64,000 bases of DNA from Dyadobacter sp. (GTDB lineage Bacteria > Bacteroidota > Bacteroidia > Cytophagales > Spirosomataceae): contig NZ_JAGIAS010000007.1 in assembly GCF_017744695.1 (NCBI RefSeq), positions 248,001 to 312,000 on the forward strand, written 5' to 3'. Below the pieces are notes generated by a model. It did not search any database and had not been told where the DNA came from. It saw only the letters and a list, made by a program, of their open reading frames with translations. The first letter of the stretch is position 1. Each line of letters starts with the position of its first letter. The translations under genes and the position numbers were made by a program. Positions 32,340 through 41,053 of the stretch are shown piece by piece.

Positions 32340-32558
32340 ATGATGAAGAAAATCACTCCCTGGCTTCTGGTACTGGCCCTGATTTGCAGTATTTCAGGCG
32401 TACAGACAGTTTCGGCGGCCGCAGCTGCAACGCCCGACGCCACCAAAGTGGAATTGTTTGGTAAAAAGAAAAAATACAAAGGTTACAAGAAGCCAAGGTC
32501 CAAGAAATTCCTCGGAATATTCAAGCGGAAAACCGATTGCGGCTGTCCTAACCATTAG
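32340..32558 (+). CDS. Small secreted Lys-rich protein
   Basis: A 72-residue protein with a signal peptide (PWLLVLALICSISGVQTVSA). The mature part of about 45 residues is very basic (KKKKYKGYKKPRSKKFLGIF) and ends in CGCPNH, a CxC motif close to the C-terminus. Such short basic exported proteins are common in Cytophagales and have no assigned role. The C-terminal CGCPNH could bind metal or form a disulphide. It has a 9-bp inverted repeat upstream. Confidence 0.65.
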   Translation: MMKKITPWLLVLALICSISGVQTVSAAAAATPDATKVELFGKKKKYKGYKKPRSKKFLGIFKRKTDCGCPNH

Positions 32559-32609
32559 GAACTTCCCGTCTTTACATTTTGTACATATTCAAGAGTAAGC
32601 ATAGCCATC

Positions 32610-32624
32610 AATCTCTGAGAGATT
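32610..32624. promoter_or_regulatory. 7-1-7 palindrome upstream of gcvP
   Basis: AATCTCTGAGAGATT is a perfect palindrome of seven, one and seven bases. It ends 15 bp before the gcvP -7 box, so it covers the -33 region. No glycine riboswitch signature is visible. Confidence 0.45.
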
Positions 32625-32638
32625 TGGTTGGATTTGCT

Positions 32639-32646
32639 TACTTTTG
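32639..32646 (+). promoter_or_regulatory. gcvP -7 box (TACTTTTG)
   Basis: TACTTTTG fits TAnnTTTG and ends 43 bp before the gcvP ATG at 32690. The -33 region is occupied by the palindrome at 32610-32624. Confidence 0.5.
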
Positions 32647-32689
32647 TATTTTAAAATCACCTAATAGCGGCATTCTCAGCCTAACTTGA

Positions 32690-35584
32690 ATGAAAGTTAA
32701 TCTTCGAAACCAGGACAAGTTTGAAAACCGTCACCACGGTAAAGATGAACAGGAATTGCAGGAAATGTTGAAGACCATCGGAGCCGGGTCAGTGGATGAA
32801 CTGATCGACCAGACTCTTCCTTCTGCGATTCGTCTACAAAAACCACTGAATTTGCCGAGGCCCAAATCGGAGCAGGAATTTTTACAATACATTAAAAGAA
32901 TTGCCTCCAAAAACGCGGTGCTGAAATCGTACATCGGCACGGGCTACTACGACACCATCACACCGAACGTCATTCTGAGGAATATCCTCGAAAATCCGGC
33001 CTGGTATACGGCTTATACGCCTTATCAGGCGGAAATTGCGCAAGGCAGGCTCGAAATGCTCCTGAACTTCCAAACGGTTGTGACTGACCTGACGGGTATG
33101 GAGATTGCCAATGCATCTTTGCTCGATGAAGCCACGGCAGCGGCAGAAGCAATGACGATGTTGCACGCGGTAAAGGGTGCTTCCAGAAAGAAAGCTAATA
33201 CGTTTTTCGTGTCGGAGCTTTGCCATCCGCAAACCATCGACCTCATCTACACCCGTGCGAAGCCTGTCGGCATTGACGTAGTGGTAGGTAACCATGCGAC
33301 GGTTGATTTAACTGACGAAAATATTTACGCCGCGCTCGTTCAGTACCCTGCTACGGACGGCGAGGTGATCGACTATACCGATTTCATTGCATCGGCTCAT
33401 GAGCTGGGCGTTTCCGTAGCTGTTGCGGCGGACTTGCTCGCATTGACACTTCTGAAGTCGCCGGGTGAGATGGGTGCCGACGTCGTGATCGGTTCTTCGC
33501 AGCGCTTCGGGGTGCCGATGGGCTATGGTGGCCCGCACGCAGCCTATTTCGCAACCAAGGATGCTTTCAAACGTCAGATCCCGGGCCGCATTATCGGTGT
33601 ATCCGTGGATGGCGAGGGCAATCGTGCATTGCGTATGGCGTTGCAGACGCGTGAGCAGCATATTCGCCGTGAAAAAGCGACTTCTAATATTTGTACAGCA
33701 CAGGTACTGCTGGCCGTTATCGCCGGCGCATATTCGGTATACCATGGACCTGAGGGCATCAAGAGCATTGCAGCACGCGTGCACGGCCTTACCCGCCTGT
33801 TTGTGGATACGGTGAAAAAATTCAACTACGAAGTTGTTACCGGTACTTATTTCGATACCGTGACGATCAACACGCCGCTGACACGTAAGTTGCGTGAACA
33901 GGCGTTGAAATGGGGCATTAACCTGAAATACCATGGCGATGAAAGCCTCTCGGTTTCATTTGATGAGGCCAAGACGTTTGACGATGTAATTGCATTGCTA
34001 AATGTATTCGCGGAGGTTTCGGGTTTCCAGGGCGAAATGGTGATCGATGAGGACCTCGAATTTTCGCTTCCTGAAAACCTGGCGAGAACGTCGGAATATC
34101 TGACACACCCGGTTTTCAATACCCACCATACTGAGCATGAAATGCTCCGTTATCTGAAATCGTTGGAAAACAAGGACCTTTCATTGGTTCATTCCATGAT
34201 TTCACTGGGCAGCTGTACGATGAAACTGAATGCAACCGCTGAAATGATCCCGCTTACCTGGCCGGAATTCGGGGGGATTCACCCGTTTGCGCCTACCAAT
34301 CAAGTGGGCGGTTATGCACAGCTGGTGAGCGAGCTAAATACCTGGCTTTGCGAAATCACCGGTTTCGCAGCCATGTCGTTCCAGCCAAACTCCGGTGCGC
34401 AAGGCGAATATGCCGGTTTGATGGCCATCCGCGCATACCACGAGAGTCGCGGCGAAGCGCATCGTAACGTGGCATTGATCCCGTCATCGGCACACGGTAC
34501 CAACCCTGCATCGGCTGTCATGGCTGGTATGAAAGTGGTAGTGACCAAATGCGACGAGCGTGGTAATATCGATGTGGAAGATTTGCGCGCGAAAGCAGAG
34601 CAGCATGCCAACGACTTGTCGTGTTTGATGGTAACTTACCCATCGACGCACGGTGTTTATGAGGAAAGCATTATCGAGATCTGTTCGATGATCCATTCAT
34701 TCGGCGGACAGGTTTATATGGACGGCGCGAATATGAATGCACAGGTAGGCCTTACAAGTCCTGCCAGCATCGGAGCGGACGTTTGCCACCTCAATTTGCA
34801 TAAAACATTCTGTATCCCGCACGGTGGCGGCGGCCCCGGCGTAGGACCGATCGGCGTTGCCGAGCACCTGATGCCGTTCCTGCCAGGCCACGTGAATTTT
34901 AGCACGCAGCCCGAGCATTTGCCATCCGGACAAGCCGGAGCGGTTTCTGCGGCACCTTATGGAAGCGCGAGCATCCTGACAATCTCCTATGCCTACATCG
35001 CGATGATGGGCGGGGAAGGGCTTACCAATGCGACCAAATTTGCAATCTTGAATGCGAACTACATTAAGGAACGCCTGAACGGCCATTACGAAGTGCTTTA
35101 TACCGGCGCAAATGGCCGTTGTGCGCACGAAATGATCGTCGACTGCCGTGGCTTCAAGGCTGCTGGCGTAGAGGCGGAGGATTTGGCCAAACGTTTAATG
35201 GACTACGGTTTCCATGCGCCTACGCTTTCATTCCCTGTTGCAGGCACATTGATGATCGAGCCGACTGAATCGGAATCGAAAGCGGAGTTGGATCGTTTCT
35301 GTGACGCGATGATCGCGATCCGTAACGAGGTTCGTGAAGTGGAAGAAGGCATTGCTGATCGTACAGACAACGTTTTGAAGAATGCACCGCATACTTCACG
35401 TGTATTGCTGAGCGAGAACTGGACGCGTTCTTACAGCCGCGAAAAGGCTGCATTCCCGCTGCCTTACCTGCGCTTCAACAAGTTCTGGCCGAGCGTAAGC
35501 CGCGTCGACAGCGCTTACGGCGACCGCAACCTGATTTGCTCTTGTATTCCGGTTGAGGCTTATTCTGAAGTGGAAGAAGCTTAA
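32690..35584 (+). CDS. gcvP: Glycine dehydrogenase (decarboxylating), P protein
   Basis: PLP-dependent P protein of the glycine cleavage system, releasing CO2 from glycine and passing the aminomethyl group to the H-protein lipoate. The 964-residue product is the long, single-chain form. The N-terminal half carries YIGTGYYDTITPNVILRNIL, and the C-terminal half the PLP site: VCHLNLHKTFCIPHGGGGPG, in which the Lys of NLHKTF binds PLP. NTHHTEHEMLRYLKSLENKD marks the join of the two halves. gcvH and gcvT are not nearby. The ATG at 32690 has its own promoter and the gene ends in a strong terminator. Confidence 0.96.
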   Translation: MKVNLRNQDKFENRHHGKDEQELQEMLKTIGAGSVDELIDQTLPSAIRLQKPLNLPRPKSEQEFLQYIKRIASKNAVLKSYIGTGYYDTITPNVILRNILENPAWYTAYTPYQAEIAQGRLEMLLNFQTVVTDLTGMEIANASLLDEATAAAEAMTMLHAVKGASRKKANTFFVSELCHPQTIDLIYTRAKPVGIDVVVGNHATVDLTDENIYAALVQYPATDGEVIDYTDFIASAHELGVSVAVAADLLALTLLKSPGEMGADVVIGSSQRFGVPMGYGGPHAAYFATKDAFKRQIPGRIIGVSVDGEGNRALRMALQTREQHIRREKATSNICTAQVLLAVIAGAYSVYHGPEGIKSIAARVHGLTRLFVDTVKKFNYEVVTGTYFDTVTINTPLTRKLREQALKWGINLKYHGDESLSVSFDEAKTFDDVIALLNVFAEVSGFQGEMVIDEDLEFSLPENLARTSEYLTHPVFNTHHTEHEMLRYLKSLENKDLSLVHSMISLGSCTMKLNATAEMIPLTWPEFGGIHPFAPTNQVGGYAQLVSELNTWLCEITGFAAMSFQPNSGAQGEYAGLMAIRAYHESRGEAHRNVALIPSSAHGTNPASAVMAGMKVVVTKCDERGNIDVEDLRAKAEQHANDLSCLMVTYPSTHGVYEESIIEICSMIHSFGGQVYMDGANMNAQVGLTSPASIGADVCHLNLHKTFCIPHGGGGPGVGPIGVAEHLMPFLPGHVNFSTQPEHLPSGQAGAVSAAPYGSASILTISYAYIAMMGGEGLTNATKFAILNANYIKERLNGHYEVLYTGANGRCAHEMIVDCRGFKAAGVEAEDLAKRLMDYGFHAPTLSFPVAGTLMIEPTESESKAELDRFCDAMIAIRNEVREVEEGIADRTDNVLKNAPHTSRVLLSENWTRSYSREKAAFPLPYLRFNKFWPSVSRVDSAYGDRNLICSCIPVEAYSEVEEA

Positions 35585-35594
35585 TCGGAAGCCG

Positions 35595-35644
35595 ATAAAG
35601 CAAAAATGGAGATGTCCGAAAGGGCATCTCCATTTTTGCTTTAT
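35595..35644 (+). terminator. Terminator of gcvP
   Basis: A perfect 20-bp stem, 35595-35614 with 35625-35644, closes a ten-base loop. The arms begin ATAAAGCAAAAATGGAGATG. It lies 11 bp after the gcvP stop. Confidence 0.92.
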
Positions 35645-35654
35645 TAGTTTATAA

Positions 35655-35725
35655 GTTTAAAGTTTATGGGTTGAAATTCGAAAACTCATGAGCTCTCAAC
35701 TCATGAACTCTGAACTCCTAAACTC
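35655..35725. repeat. Degenerate AACTCNTGA tandem repeats before the nuoJ end
   Basis: The segment holds successive AACTC(A/C)TG(A)-type units: AACTCATG twice, AACTCTG, AACTCCT, AACTCCTG and AACT. The spacing is seven to nine bases. It is noncoding, between gcvP and the end of the minus-strand nuo operon. Confidence 0.55.
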
Positions 35726-35730
35726 CTGAA

Positions 35731-36249
35731 CTAAAAATGCCGTTCGCCGATCTCTCTTTTACCTAACAACACAGCTCCAACCATCGCCACCAGCAACAGG
35801 ATCGAAGCCAATTCAAATGGCAGCAGGTAATCGCGGAAAAGCATATGCCCGAGGCTTTCGATCATACCGATCTGCGAATCGTAAGTTTGCGGATTGAATG
35901 GCTCGATAGCCGTTTTGCGGTAAGCACCGAAAAGGATCACGAAAACGGTCCCGCCGACGATTGTCGCGGCTATTTTGGTAAGATTCGTCTTAGCTTCCTC
36001 CTGGTCCTGCTTCATATTGAGGAACATGATCACAAACAGGAATAGTACCATAATCGCCCCCGCGTACACGATGATGTTCACCGCAGCGAGAAACTGTGCA
36101 TTCAGCAGGATATAGTGCCCTGAGAGCGTAAAGAACGTCAGGATCAGGTAAAGTACGCTGTGAATGGGGTTACGCGATACCACGACCATTACCGCACTCA
36201 GGATGGTCAGGAAAGATAGAAAGTAAAAAAAAGATACTGCTGAATTCAT
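35731..36249 (-). CDS. nuoJ: NADH-quinone oxidoreductase subunit J (second copy)
   Basis: A 172-residue complex I membrane subunit with five hydrophobic helices: MNSAVSFFYFLSFLTILSAV first, then NPIHSVLYLILTFFTLSGHY and AVNIIVYAGAIMVLFLFVIM, the latter with the YAGA pi-bulge of NuoJ. It is the last gene of the minus-strand nuoABCDEFGHIJ cluster; no nuoK, L, M or N follows, because the repeat tract and gcvP terminator are reached. A different NuoJ is encoded at 1668-2189. Confidence 0.92.
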   Translation of the reverse strand: MNSAVSFFYFLSFLTILSAVMVVVSRNPIHSVLYLILTFFTLSGHYILLNAQFLAAVNIIVYAGAIMVLFLFVIMFLNMKQDQEEAKTNLTKIAATIVGGTVFVILFGAYRKTAIEPFNPQTYDSQIGMIESLGHMLFRDYLLPFELASILLLVAMVGAVLLGKREIGERHF

Positions 36250-36284
36250 AATGTTAGTAACTGCTGACAGTCTTGGTTTACCGT

Positions 36285-36878
36285 TCAGGGAATAGCTCTT
36301 GGAACAACGTTGGTAACTTCACCGCTGGCCCTTTTGGCATCCAGCGCACGCGCTTCTTCCTTGGTCCAGGCTTCACGGGTGTAGCGGTTGTTCATATCTT
36401 CGACCAGAAGGTCTTTTCCCCATATCACCTGGTCGCGCTCAGTAAATACCGGTACGAACTCGTCGTGGCGCAGATACACGGCCTGTTTCGGGCAAGCTTC
36501 CTCACAAAGGCCGCAGAAAATGCAGCGCAGCATATTTACTTCATACACTGCTGCGTATTTTTCTTCGCGGTACAGGTTTTCTTCCCCTTTTACACGCTCG
36601 GCCGCCACCATGGAAATTGCTTCCGCAGGGCATGCTACCGCACACAAACCACAGGCTGTACAACGCTCGCGACCTTCCGCGTCTCTTTTCAGGATATGTC
36701 TTCCACGGAAAACCGGTCCCAGGTACCGCTTCACTTCCGGGTATTGGATCGTTACTTTCTTTGAAAAAAAGTGCTTGATCGTAATCGCCAGACCTGTTGC
36801 AATAGCCGGCAGGTAGGCGCGCTCCGCCAGCGTCATTTCTTTATTGCTTACTTGCTTTGAGCGATTTGTCAATTGCAT
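36285..36878 (-). CDS. nuoI: NADH-quinone oxidoreductase subunit I (second copy)
   Basis: A 197-residue NuoI of normal size. It has an N-terminal amphipathic helix (AYLPAIATGLAITIKHFF) and two 4Fe-4S sites, CTACGLCAVACP and CIFCGLCEEACP. A C-terminal tail of about 40 residues ends SGEVTNVVPRAIP. It lies 18 bp downstream of nuoH. Unlike the 455-residue paralogue at 294-1661 it has no repeat tail, and the two differ strongly outside the cluster-binding blocks. Confidence 0.94.
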   Translation of the reverse strand: MQLTNRSKQVSNKEMTLAERAYLPAIATGLAITIKHFFSKKVTIQYPEVKRYLGPVFRGRHILKRDAEGRERCTACGLCAVACPAEAISMVAAERVKGEENLYREEKYAAVYEVNMLRCIFCGLCEEACPKQAVYLRHDEFVPVFTERDQVIWGKDLLVEDMNNRYTREAWTKEEARALDAKRASGEVTNVVPRAIP

Positions 36879-36896
36879 GGCAATACGATTTTAATA

Positions 36897-37976
36897 TTAA
36901 TTCAACCACGCGGTGATTACGGGCTTCAGGAAAAGCACGGCTGCACCGGTGATAATGATGTTAAAAATAGCAAGAGGAATCAGCTTTTTCCAGCCCAGGT
37001 TCATCAATTGGTCGTAACGGAAACGTGGGATTGTCCAGCGTACCCACATGTAGAAGAACACAAAGAACAATGCTTTTCCGAAGAATACAGCCGTTCCGAT
37101 CAGTGTCGCTATGTTATGACCCAGATCCGGCCCGAAAGATTTAACCAGTTGCGCATACACGAAATCCATTCCGGGATAGTTATAACCGCCGAAATACAGC
37201 ACGGAAATGATCGCCGAGGAAATGAACATGTTGATATATTCCGCGAACAGATAGAAACCCAATTTCATACTGCCGTATTCGGTGTGGTAACCACCTACGA
37301 GCTCCGTTTCACATTCAGGAAGGTCGAAAGGAACGCGGTTACATTCCGCGAATGAGCAGGTGATGAAAATGATGAATCCCAGCGGCTGGTAGAAGATATT
37401 CCAGTTCATACCGTGCTGCTGCGCCACGATCTCGCCCAATGAAAGCGAGCTGCTCATCATGAGGATTGCGATAAGGGAAAGGCCCATGGCCACCTCGTAG
37501 CTGATGTTCTGCGAAGCCGCGCGGATCGCTCCGAGAAGCGAGAATTTGTTGTTGGAAGCCCAGCCGCCGACCATGATACCATAAACGCCGAGCGCCACAA
37601 CGCCGAAAACGTACAGAATACCAATATTCGATTCGACGCCCTGCAATGCCACCTCATGGCCTGCAATGCGGAACGTGCTACCGAACGGGATCACCGCGCT
37701 CGCCAGCAATGCGGTGAGCATCGCCAAGCTCGGGCCTGCGATAAAGAGCCATTTGTTGGCTAATGCAGGGATGAAGTCCTCTTTGAAGAACATTTTACCC
37801 GCATCCGCTAATGGCTGCAAGAGTCCACCCCAACCGGCGCGGTTAGGCCCGCTGCGGTCCTGGATGAAACCTGCTACCTTTCTTTCCGCCCACGTGGAGT
37901 ACATGGCGATCAGGAGCGTTAGCCCGAAAACGGCAACGATGGTTACGGTTTTAACAAGAAATTCTACTAAATCCAT
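36897..37976 (-). CDS. nuoH: NADH-quinone oxidoreductase subunit H
   Basis: A 359-residue membrane subunit, with about eight helices, that forms the quinone chamber at the junction of the peripheral and membrane arms. Family blocks are WAERKVAGFIQDRSGPNRAG with the quinone-site Arg/Asp/Gly loop, EDFIPALANKWLF, VALGVYGIMVGGWASNNKFS, and CNRVPFDLPECETELVGGYH with the conserved acidic residues of the cytoplasmic loop. It sits between nuoG and nuoI in the operon. Confidence 0.95.
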   Translation of the reverse strand: MDLVEFLVKTVTIVAVFGLTLLIAMYSTWAERKVAGFIQDRSGPNRAGWGGLLQPLADAGKMFFKEDFIPALANKWLFIAGPSLAMLTALLASAVIPFGSTFRIAGHEVALQGVESNIGILYVFGVVALGVYGIMVGGWASNNKFSLLGAIRAASQNISYEVAMGLSLIAILMMSSSLSLGEIVAQQHGMNWNIFYQPLGFIIFITCSFAECNRVPFDLPECETELVGGYHTEYGSMKLGFYLFAEYINMFISSAIISVLYFGGYNYPGMDFVYAQLVKSFGPDLGHNIATLIGTAVFFGKALFFVFFYMWVRWTIPRFRYDQLMNLGWKKLIPLAIFNIIITGAAVLFLKPVITAWLN

Positions 37977-38014
37977 TTGAAAGCAATTTTATCCGGCTGC
38001 TTTGACTGATTCTC

Positions 38015-39130
38015 TTAATTATTGTTGGCCGCCAGTGAACGGTGGTTGGCCTTATCGTTATTTTCGATGCTCTGATGACGGATCGTTTCCTCGTCGGTCA
38101 CGTACGGACGCGAGTCGTCGATCTGTTTGAACTGCGATGCCGCCAATTTCAATGCAAAGTCAGGTTTTGCGACCAGATCCTTACGGTATTTGTTGGCAGA
38201 AATCACCGAGCTGCGTTTCACTTTGGTAGGTCCTTCCAATACCCAGTCACTGGTTTGTTTTTTCTCGAAACGGCAGGTATTGCAAATGAAATCGGTTACC
38301 TCGCCCCAGGTATTCTTGCGGGCTGTTACACGGATCACCTCATCACCACGGTACCAAACGGTTGTTTTGCCGCAGCATTTGTCGCAATCGCGGTGTGCGT
38401 CTTCGGGTTTCGAGAACCACACACGGTTTTTGAAGCGGAAAGTCTTGTCGGTCAATGCGCCTACCGGGCAAACGTCGATGACGTTTCCGGAGAAGTCGTT
38501 ATCGATCGCTTTCTCGATGTAAGTACTGATTTCCGAAGCATCCCCTCGGTTCATCACGCCGTGAACGCGTTTGTCGGTAATCTGGTCGGCGGTGTAGACA
38601 CAGCGGTAGCAAAGGATGCATCGCGTCATGTGCAGCTGCACGTACGGGCCGATATCGATTTTATCGAACGTCCTTCTTTCTTCCTCGTAACGGGTTTTCA
38701 CCGAACCGTGTTCAAATGCAAAATCCTGCAAATGGCATTCACCGGCCTGGTCGCAAATAGGGCAGTCGAGCGGGTGGTTGATCAGCAGGAATTCTACAAT
38801 ACTCTTGCGGGTATCAAGTACGGCCTGGTTGGTGGTGTTTTCAACTACCATTCCATCCTGAACCTGTGTAATGCAGGAAGGGACCAGTTTCGGCATCGGG
38901 CGGGGATCCTTGGCGGACCCTGCGGATACTTTCACCAGACAAGCACGGCATTTACCTCCGGAAACCGGAAGCGGTTTATAATAGCACATCGCGGGCGGAA
39001 CGAGGTGTCCCTGACTTTCATCTGCCTCGGCGATTTTACGCGCCGCCTGCATGATGGTTGTGCCGGGTTCTACTTCGACCTCGATGCCATCGAATGTAAT
39101 TTTCAACAATTGGGGTTTAACTTCTTCCAT
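38015..39130 (-). CDS. nuoG: NADH-quinone oxidoreductase subunit G, short form
   Basis: A 371-residue NuoG, far shorter than the 780-910 residues of Thermus or E. coli. The N-terminal part has the 2Fe-2S ferredoxin domain (MCYYKPLPVSGGKCRAC), then HPLDCPICDQAGEC for cluster N5 and CILCYRC with CPVGALTDK for cluster N4. The region CDKCCGKTTVWYRGDE followed by FICNTCRF may hold a further cluster related to N7. The molybdopterin-like C-terminal half is absent. This is the usual reduced type of Bacteroidota. The gene starts 30 bp after nuoF. Confidence 0.92.
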   Translation of the reverse strand: MEEVKPQLLKITFDGIEVEVEPGTTIMQAARKIAEADESQGHLVPPAMCYYKPLPVSGGKCRACLVKVSAGSAKDPRPMPKLVPSCITQVQDGMVVENTTNQAVLDTRKSIVEFLLINHPLDCPICDQAGECHLQDFAFEHGSVKTRYEEERRTFDKIDIGPYVQLHMTRCILCYRCVYTADQITDKRVHGVMNRGDASEISTYIEKAIDNDFSGNVIDVCPVGALTDKTFRFKNRVWFSKPEDAHRDCDKCCGKTTVWYRGDEVIRVTARKNTWGEVTDFICNTCRFEKKQTSDWVLEGPTKVKRSSVISANKYRKDLVAKPDFALKLAASQFKQIDDSRPYVTDEETIRHQSIENNDKANHRSLAANNN

Positions 39131-39160
39131 GTCCAGTCAAGTACAATGTTCTGAGATCTA

Positions 39161-40501
39161 TTACACCAGGGCCATATCACCCATGTAAACCGCGCCCGGA
39201 GCTGTCGCTTCCTGCGGGTTGGTGATGTGCCACACAAATTCGTCGCGGAAATGGCGGATCGCGCTGGCTACGGGCCAGGCAGCCGCATCACCTAGCGGAC
39301 AAATGGTGTTACCTTCTATTTTCTTTGAAATATCTACGAGCAAATCGATGTCGTGCATGCTGCCGTGACCGTGCTCGATGCGGTGGAGGACTTTCTCCAT
39401 CCAGCCCGTTCCTTCGCGGCAAGGGCTGCATTGTCCGCAGGATTCGTGGTGGTAAAAACGCGAGAAATTCCAGGTATTGCGAACGATACAGGCTGTTTCG
39501 TCAAAAACGATAAACCCGCCTGATCCGAGCATGGTACCTGTTGCGAAACCACCGTCAGAAAGCGATTCGTACGTCATCAGACGATCCTCGCCGGCTGCGG
39601 TTTTTGTGATCAAATTTGCGGGAAGAATAGGTACAGACGAACCGCCCGCTACCAATGCTTTCAAATGGTGCCCTTTACGGATACCACCGCAATATTCATC
39701 CGAATTCAAAAATTCTTCCACGCTCACGCCCAGCTCGATTTCGTAAACGCCGGGCTTTTGAATGTGACCTGATGCAGAAATCAATTTGGTACCTGTACTT
39801 CTGCCGATCCCAATTTGTGCATAAGCATCACCTCCATTGTTGATAATCCAGGGCATGTTGGAGATCGACTCCACGTTGTTCACCACAGTAGGGCTCTGGT
39901 AAAGGCCTTTCACCGCAGGGAATGGCGGCTTATTTCTTGGGTTACCTCTTTTTCCTTCCAGCGATTCGAGCAATGCAGTTTCTTCGCCGCAAATGTAAGC
40001 GCCTCCGCCCGGCTGAACGACCAATTCAAGGTCATAGCCGGAGCCAAGAATATTTTTACCTAAAAAACCTTGTGCTTTTGCTTCGGCAATGGCTTTTTCC
40101 AGAATGCGGATCACATACATGAGCTCGCCGCGCACGTAGATGAACGATTTGTTGGCGCCCAATGCGAAGCTGGAAATGATCATACCCTCGATCAAAAGGT
40201 GAGGGATGGATTTCATCAAATGGTGATCCTTGAAAGTACCGGGCTCCGACTCGTCGGCATTACATACCAGGTAACGGGGAACGCCCTCGGGCTTGGCCAG
40301 GAAGCCCCATTTCATTCCCATCGGGAAACCAGCACCACCACGACCACGCACGCCTGATTTTTTCGCTTCTTCCACCACCTCTTCCGGGGTCATGGTTTTG
40401 ATAGCTTTTTCAACGGCAGTATAGCCTCCCTGTTTGCGATAAACATCGAAGGTTTCGATACCGGGGACATTAATATGCTCCGTTAAAATTTTTCTAGCCA
40501 T
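39161..40501 (-). CDS. nuoF: NADH-quinone oxidoreductase subunit F
   Basis: A 446-residue subunit that binds FMN and NADH and holds 4Fe-4S cluster N3. The NADH-binding site is GVRGRGGAGFPMGMKWGF, the FMN-binding site includes GAYICGEETALLESLEG, and ESCGQCSPCREG with a later Cys in GNTICPLGDAA gives the four cluster ligands. It lies 30 bp downstream of nuoE in the nuo operon. The start is ATG (MARKILTEHINV). Confidence 0.96.
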   Translation of the reverse strand: MARKILTEHINVPGIETFDVYRKQGGYTAVEKAIKTMTPEEVVEEAKKSGVRGRGGAGFPMGMKWGFLAKPEGVPRYLVCNADESEPGTFKDHHLMKSIPHLLIEGMIISSFALGANKSFIYVRGELMYVIRILEKAIAEAKAQGFLGKNILGSGYDLELVVQPGGGAYICGEETALLESLEGKRGNPRNKPPFPAVKGLYQSPTVVNNVESISNMPWIINNGGDAYAQIGIGRSTGTKLISASGHIQKPGVYEIELGVSVEEFLNSDEYCGGIRKGHHLKALVAGGSSVPILPANLITKTAAGEDRLMTYESLSDGGFATGTMLGSGGFIVFDETACIVRNTWNFSRFYHHESCGQCSPCREGTGWMEKVLHRIEHGHGSMHDIDLLVDISKKIEGNTICPLGDAAAWPVASAIRHFRDEFVWHITNPQEATAPGAVYMGDMALV

Positions 40502-40531
40502 TTGAGGATAATATTTTCAGCTCCTGAAAGC

Positions 40532-41050
40532 TTATTTACTTAAATCTTCTATGATTTGGTCGACCTTCTCGTTGGTCAAATTCATGTAGAACTGCTCGCG
40601 GATCTGGAAAACCGGCCCCCAGCCGCATGCTGCGAGGCATTCTACTTCTTTCAGTGTAAACTTGCCGTCGGCGGTGGTTTCACCTGCTTCAATGCCCAGT
40701 TTTTTCTTCAGATGCCCGTACACATCTTCGCCGCCCATGAGGCAGCAAGGGCCTGTACGGCAATATTCGATCACGTGCTTGCCCACGGGGTCGAGGTGGT
40801 ACATGGTGTAAAAGGTAGCTACCTCGTAAACCTCCACGGGTTCTATTTTCAGAATACCGGCCACGTAATCCATTACTTCGCTGCTCAGCCAGCCCCATTG
40901 TTCCTGGGCCACGTGCAAAACAGGCAAAAGAGCCGATTTTTGGCGGCCCTCCGGATAACGTGCGATAATTTCTTTTACTGTTTCAAGTCGTTCGGGTGTG
41001 AACGCAACCAGATTAGGTGATTCGGTCATTTCTAAATAGGTCTTTAACAA
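40532..41050 (-). CDS. nuoE: NADH-quinone oxidoreductase subunit E
   Basis: A 172-residue thioredoxin-fold subunit with 2Fe-2S cluster N1a. The four ligands are visible in CRTGPCCLMGG and ECLAACGWGP. The N-terminal helical part (PEGRQKSALLPVLHVAQEQW, then YEVATFYTMYHLDPVGKHVI) is typical. It follows nuoD by three bases and precedes nuoF by 30 bp. Confidence 0.95.
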   Translation of the reverse strand: MLKTYLEMTESPNLVAFTPERLETVKEIIARYPEGRQKSALLPVLHVAQEQWGWLSSEVMDYVAGILKIEPVEVYEVATFYTMYHLDPVGKHVIEYCRTGPCCLMGGEDVYGHLKKKLGIEAGETTADGKFTLKEVECLAACGWGPVFQIREQFYMNLTNEKVDQIIEDLSK

Positions 41051-41053
41051 ACT

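Noticed and set aside
35655..35725. CRISPR array
   Set aside because: The repeats are short (7-9 bases), degenerate and without unique spacers, and no cas genes are in the window.
38042..39154. Long open frame (about 370 codons) on the plus strand opposite nuoG
   Set aside because: nuoG is fixed by its cluster-binding cysteines and operon place; the antisense frame has no domain and is a by-product of codon bias.
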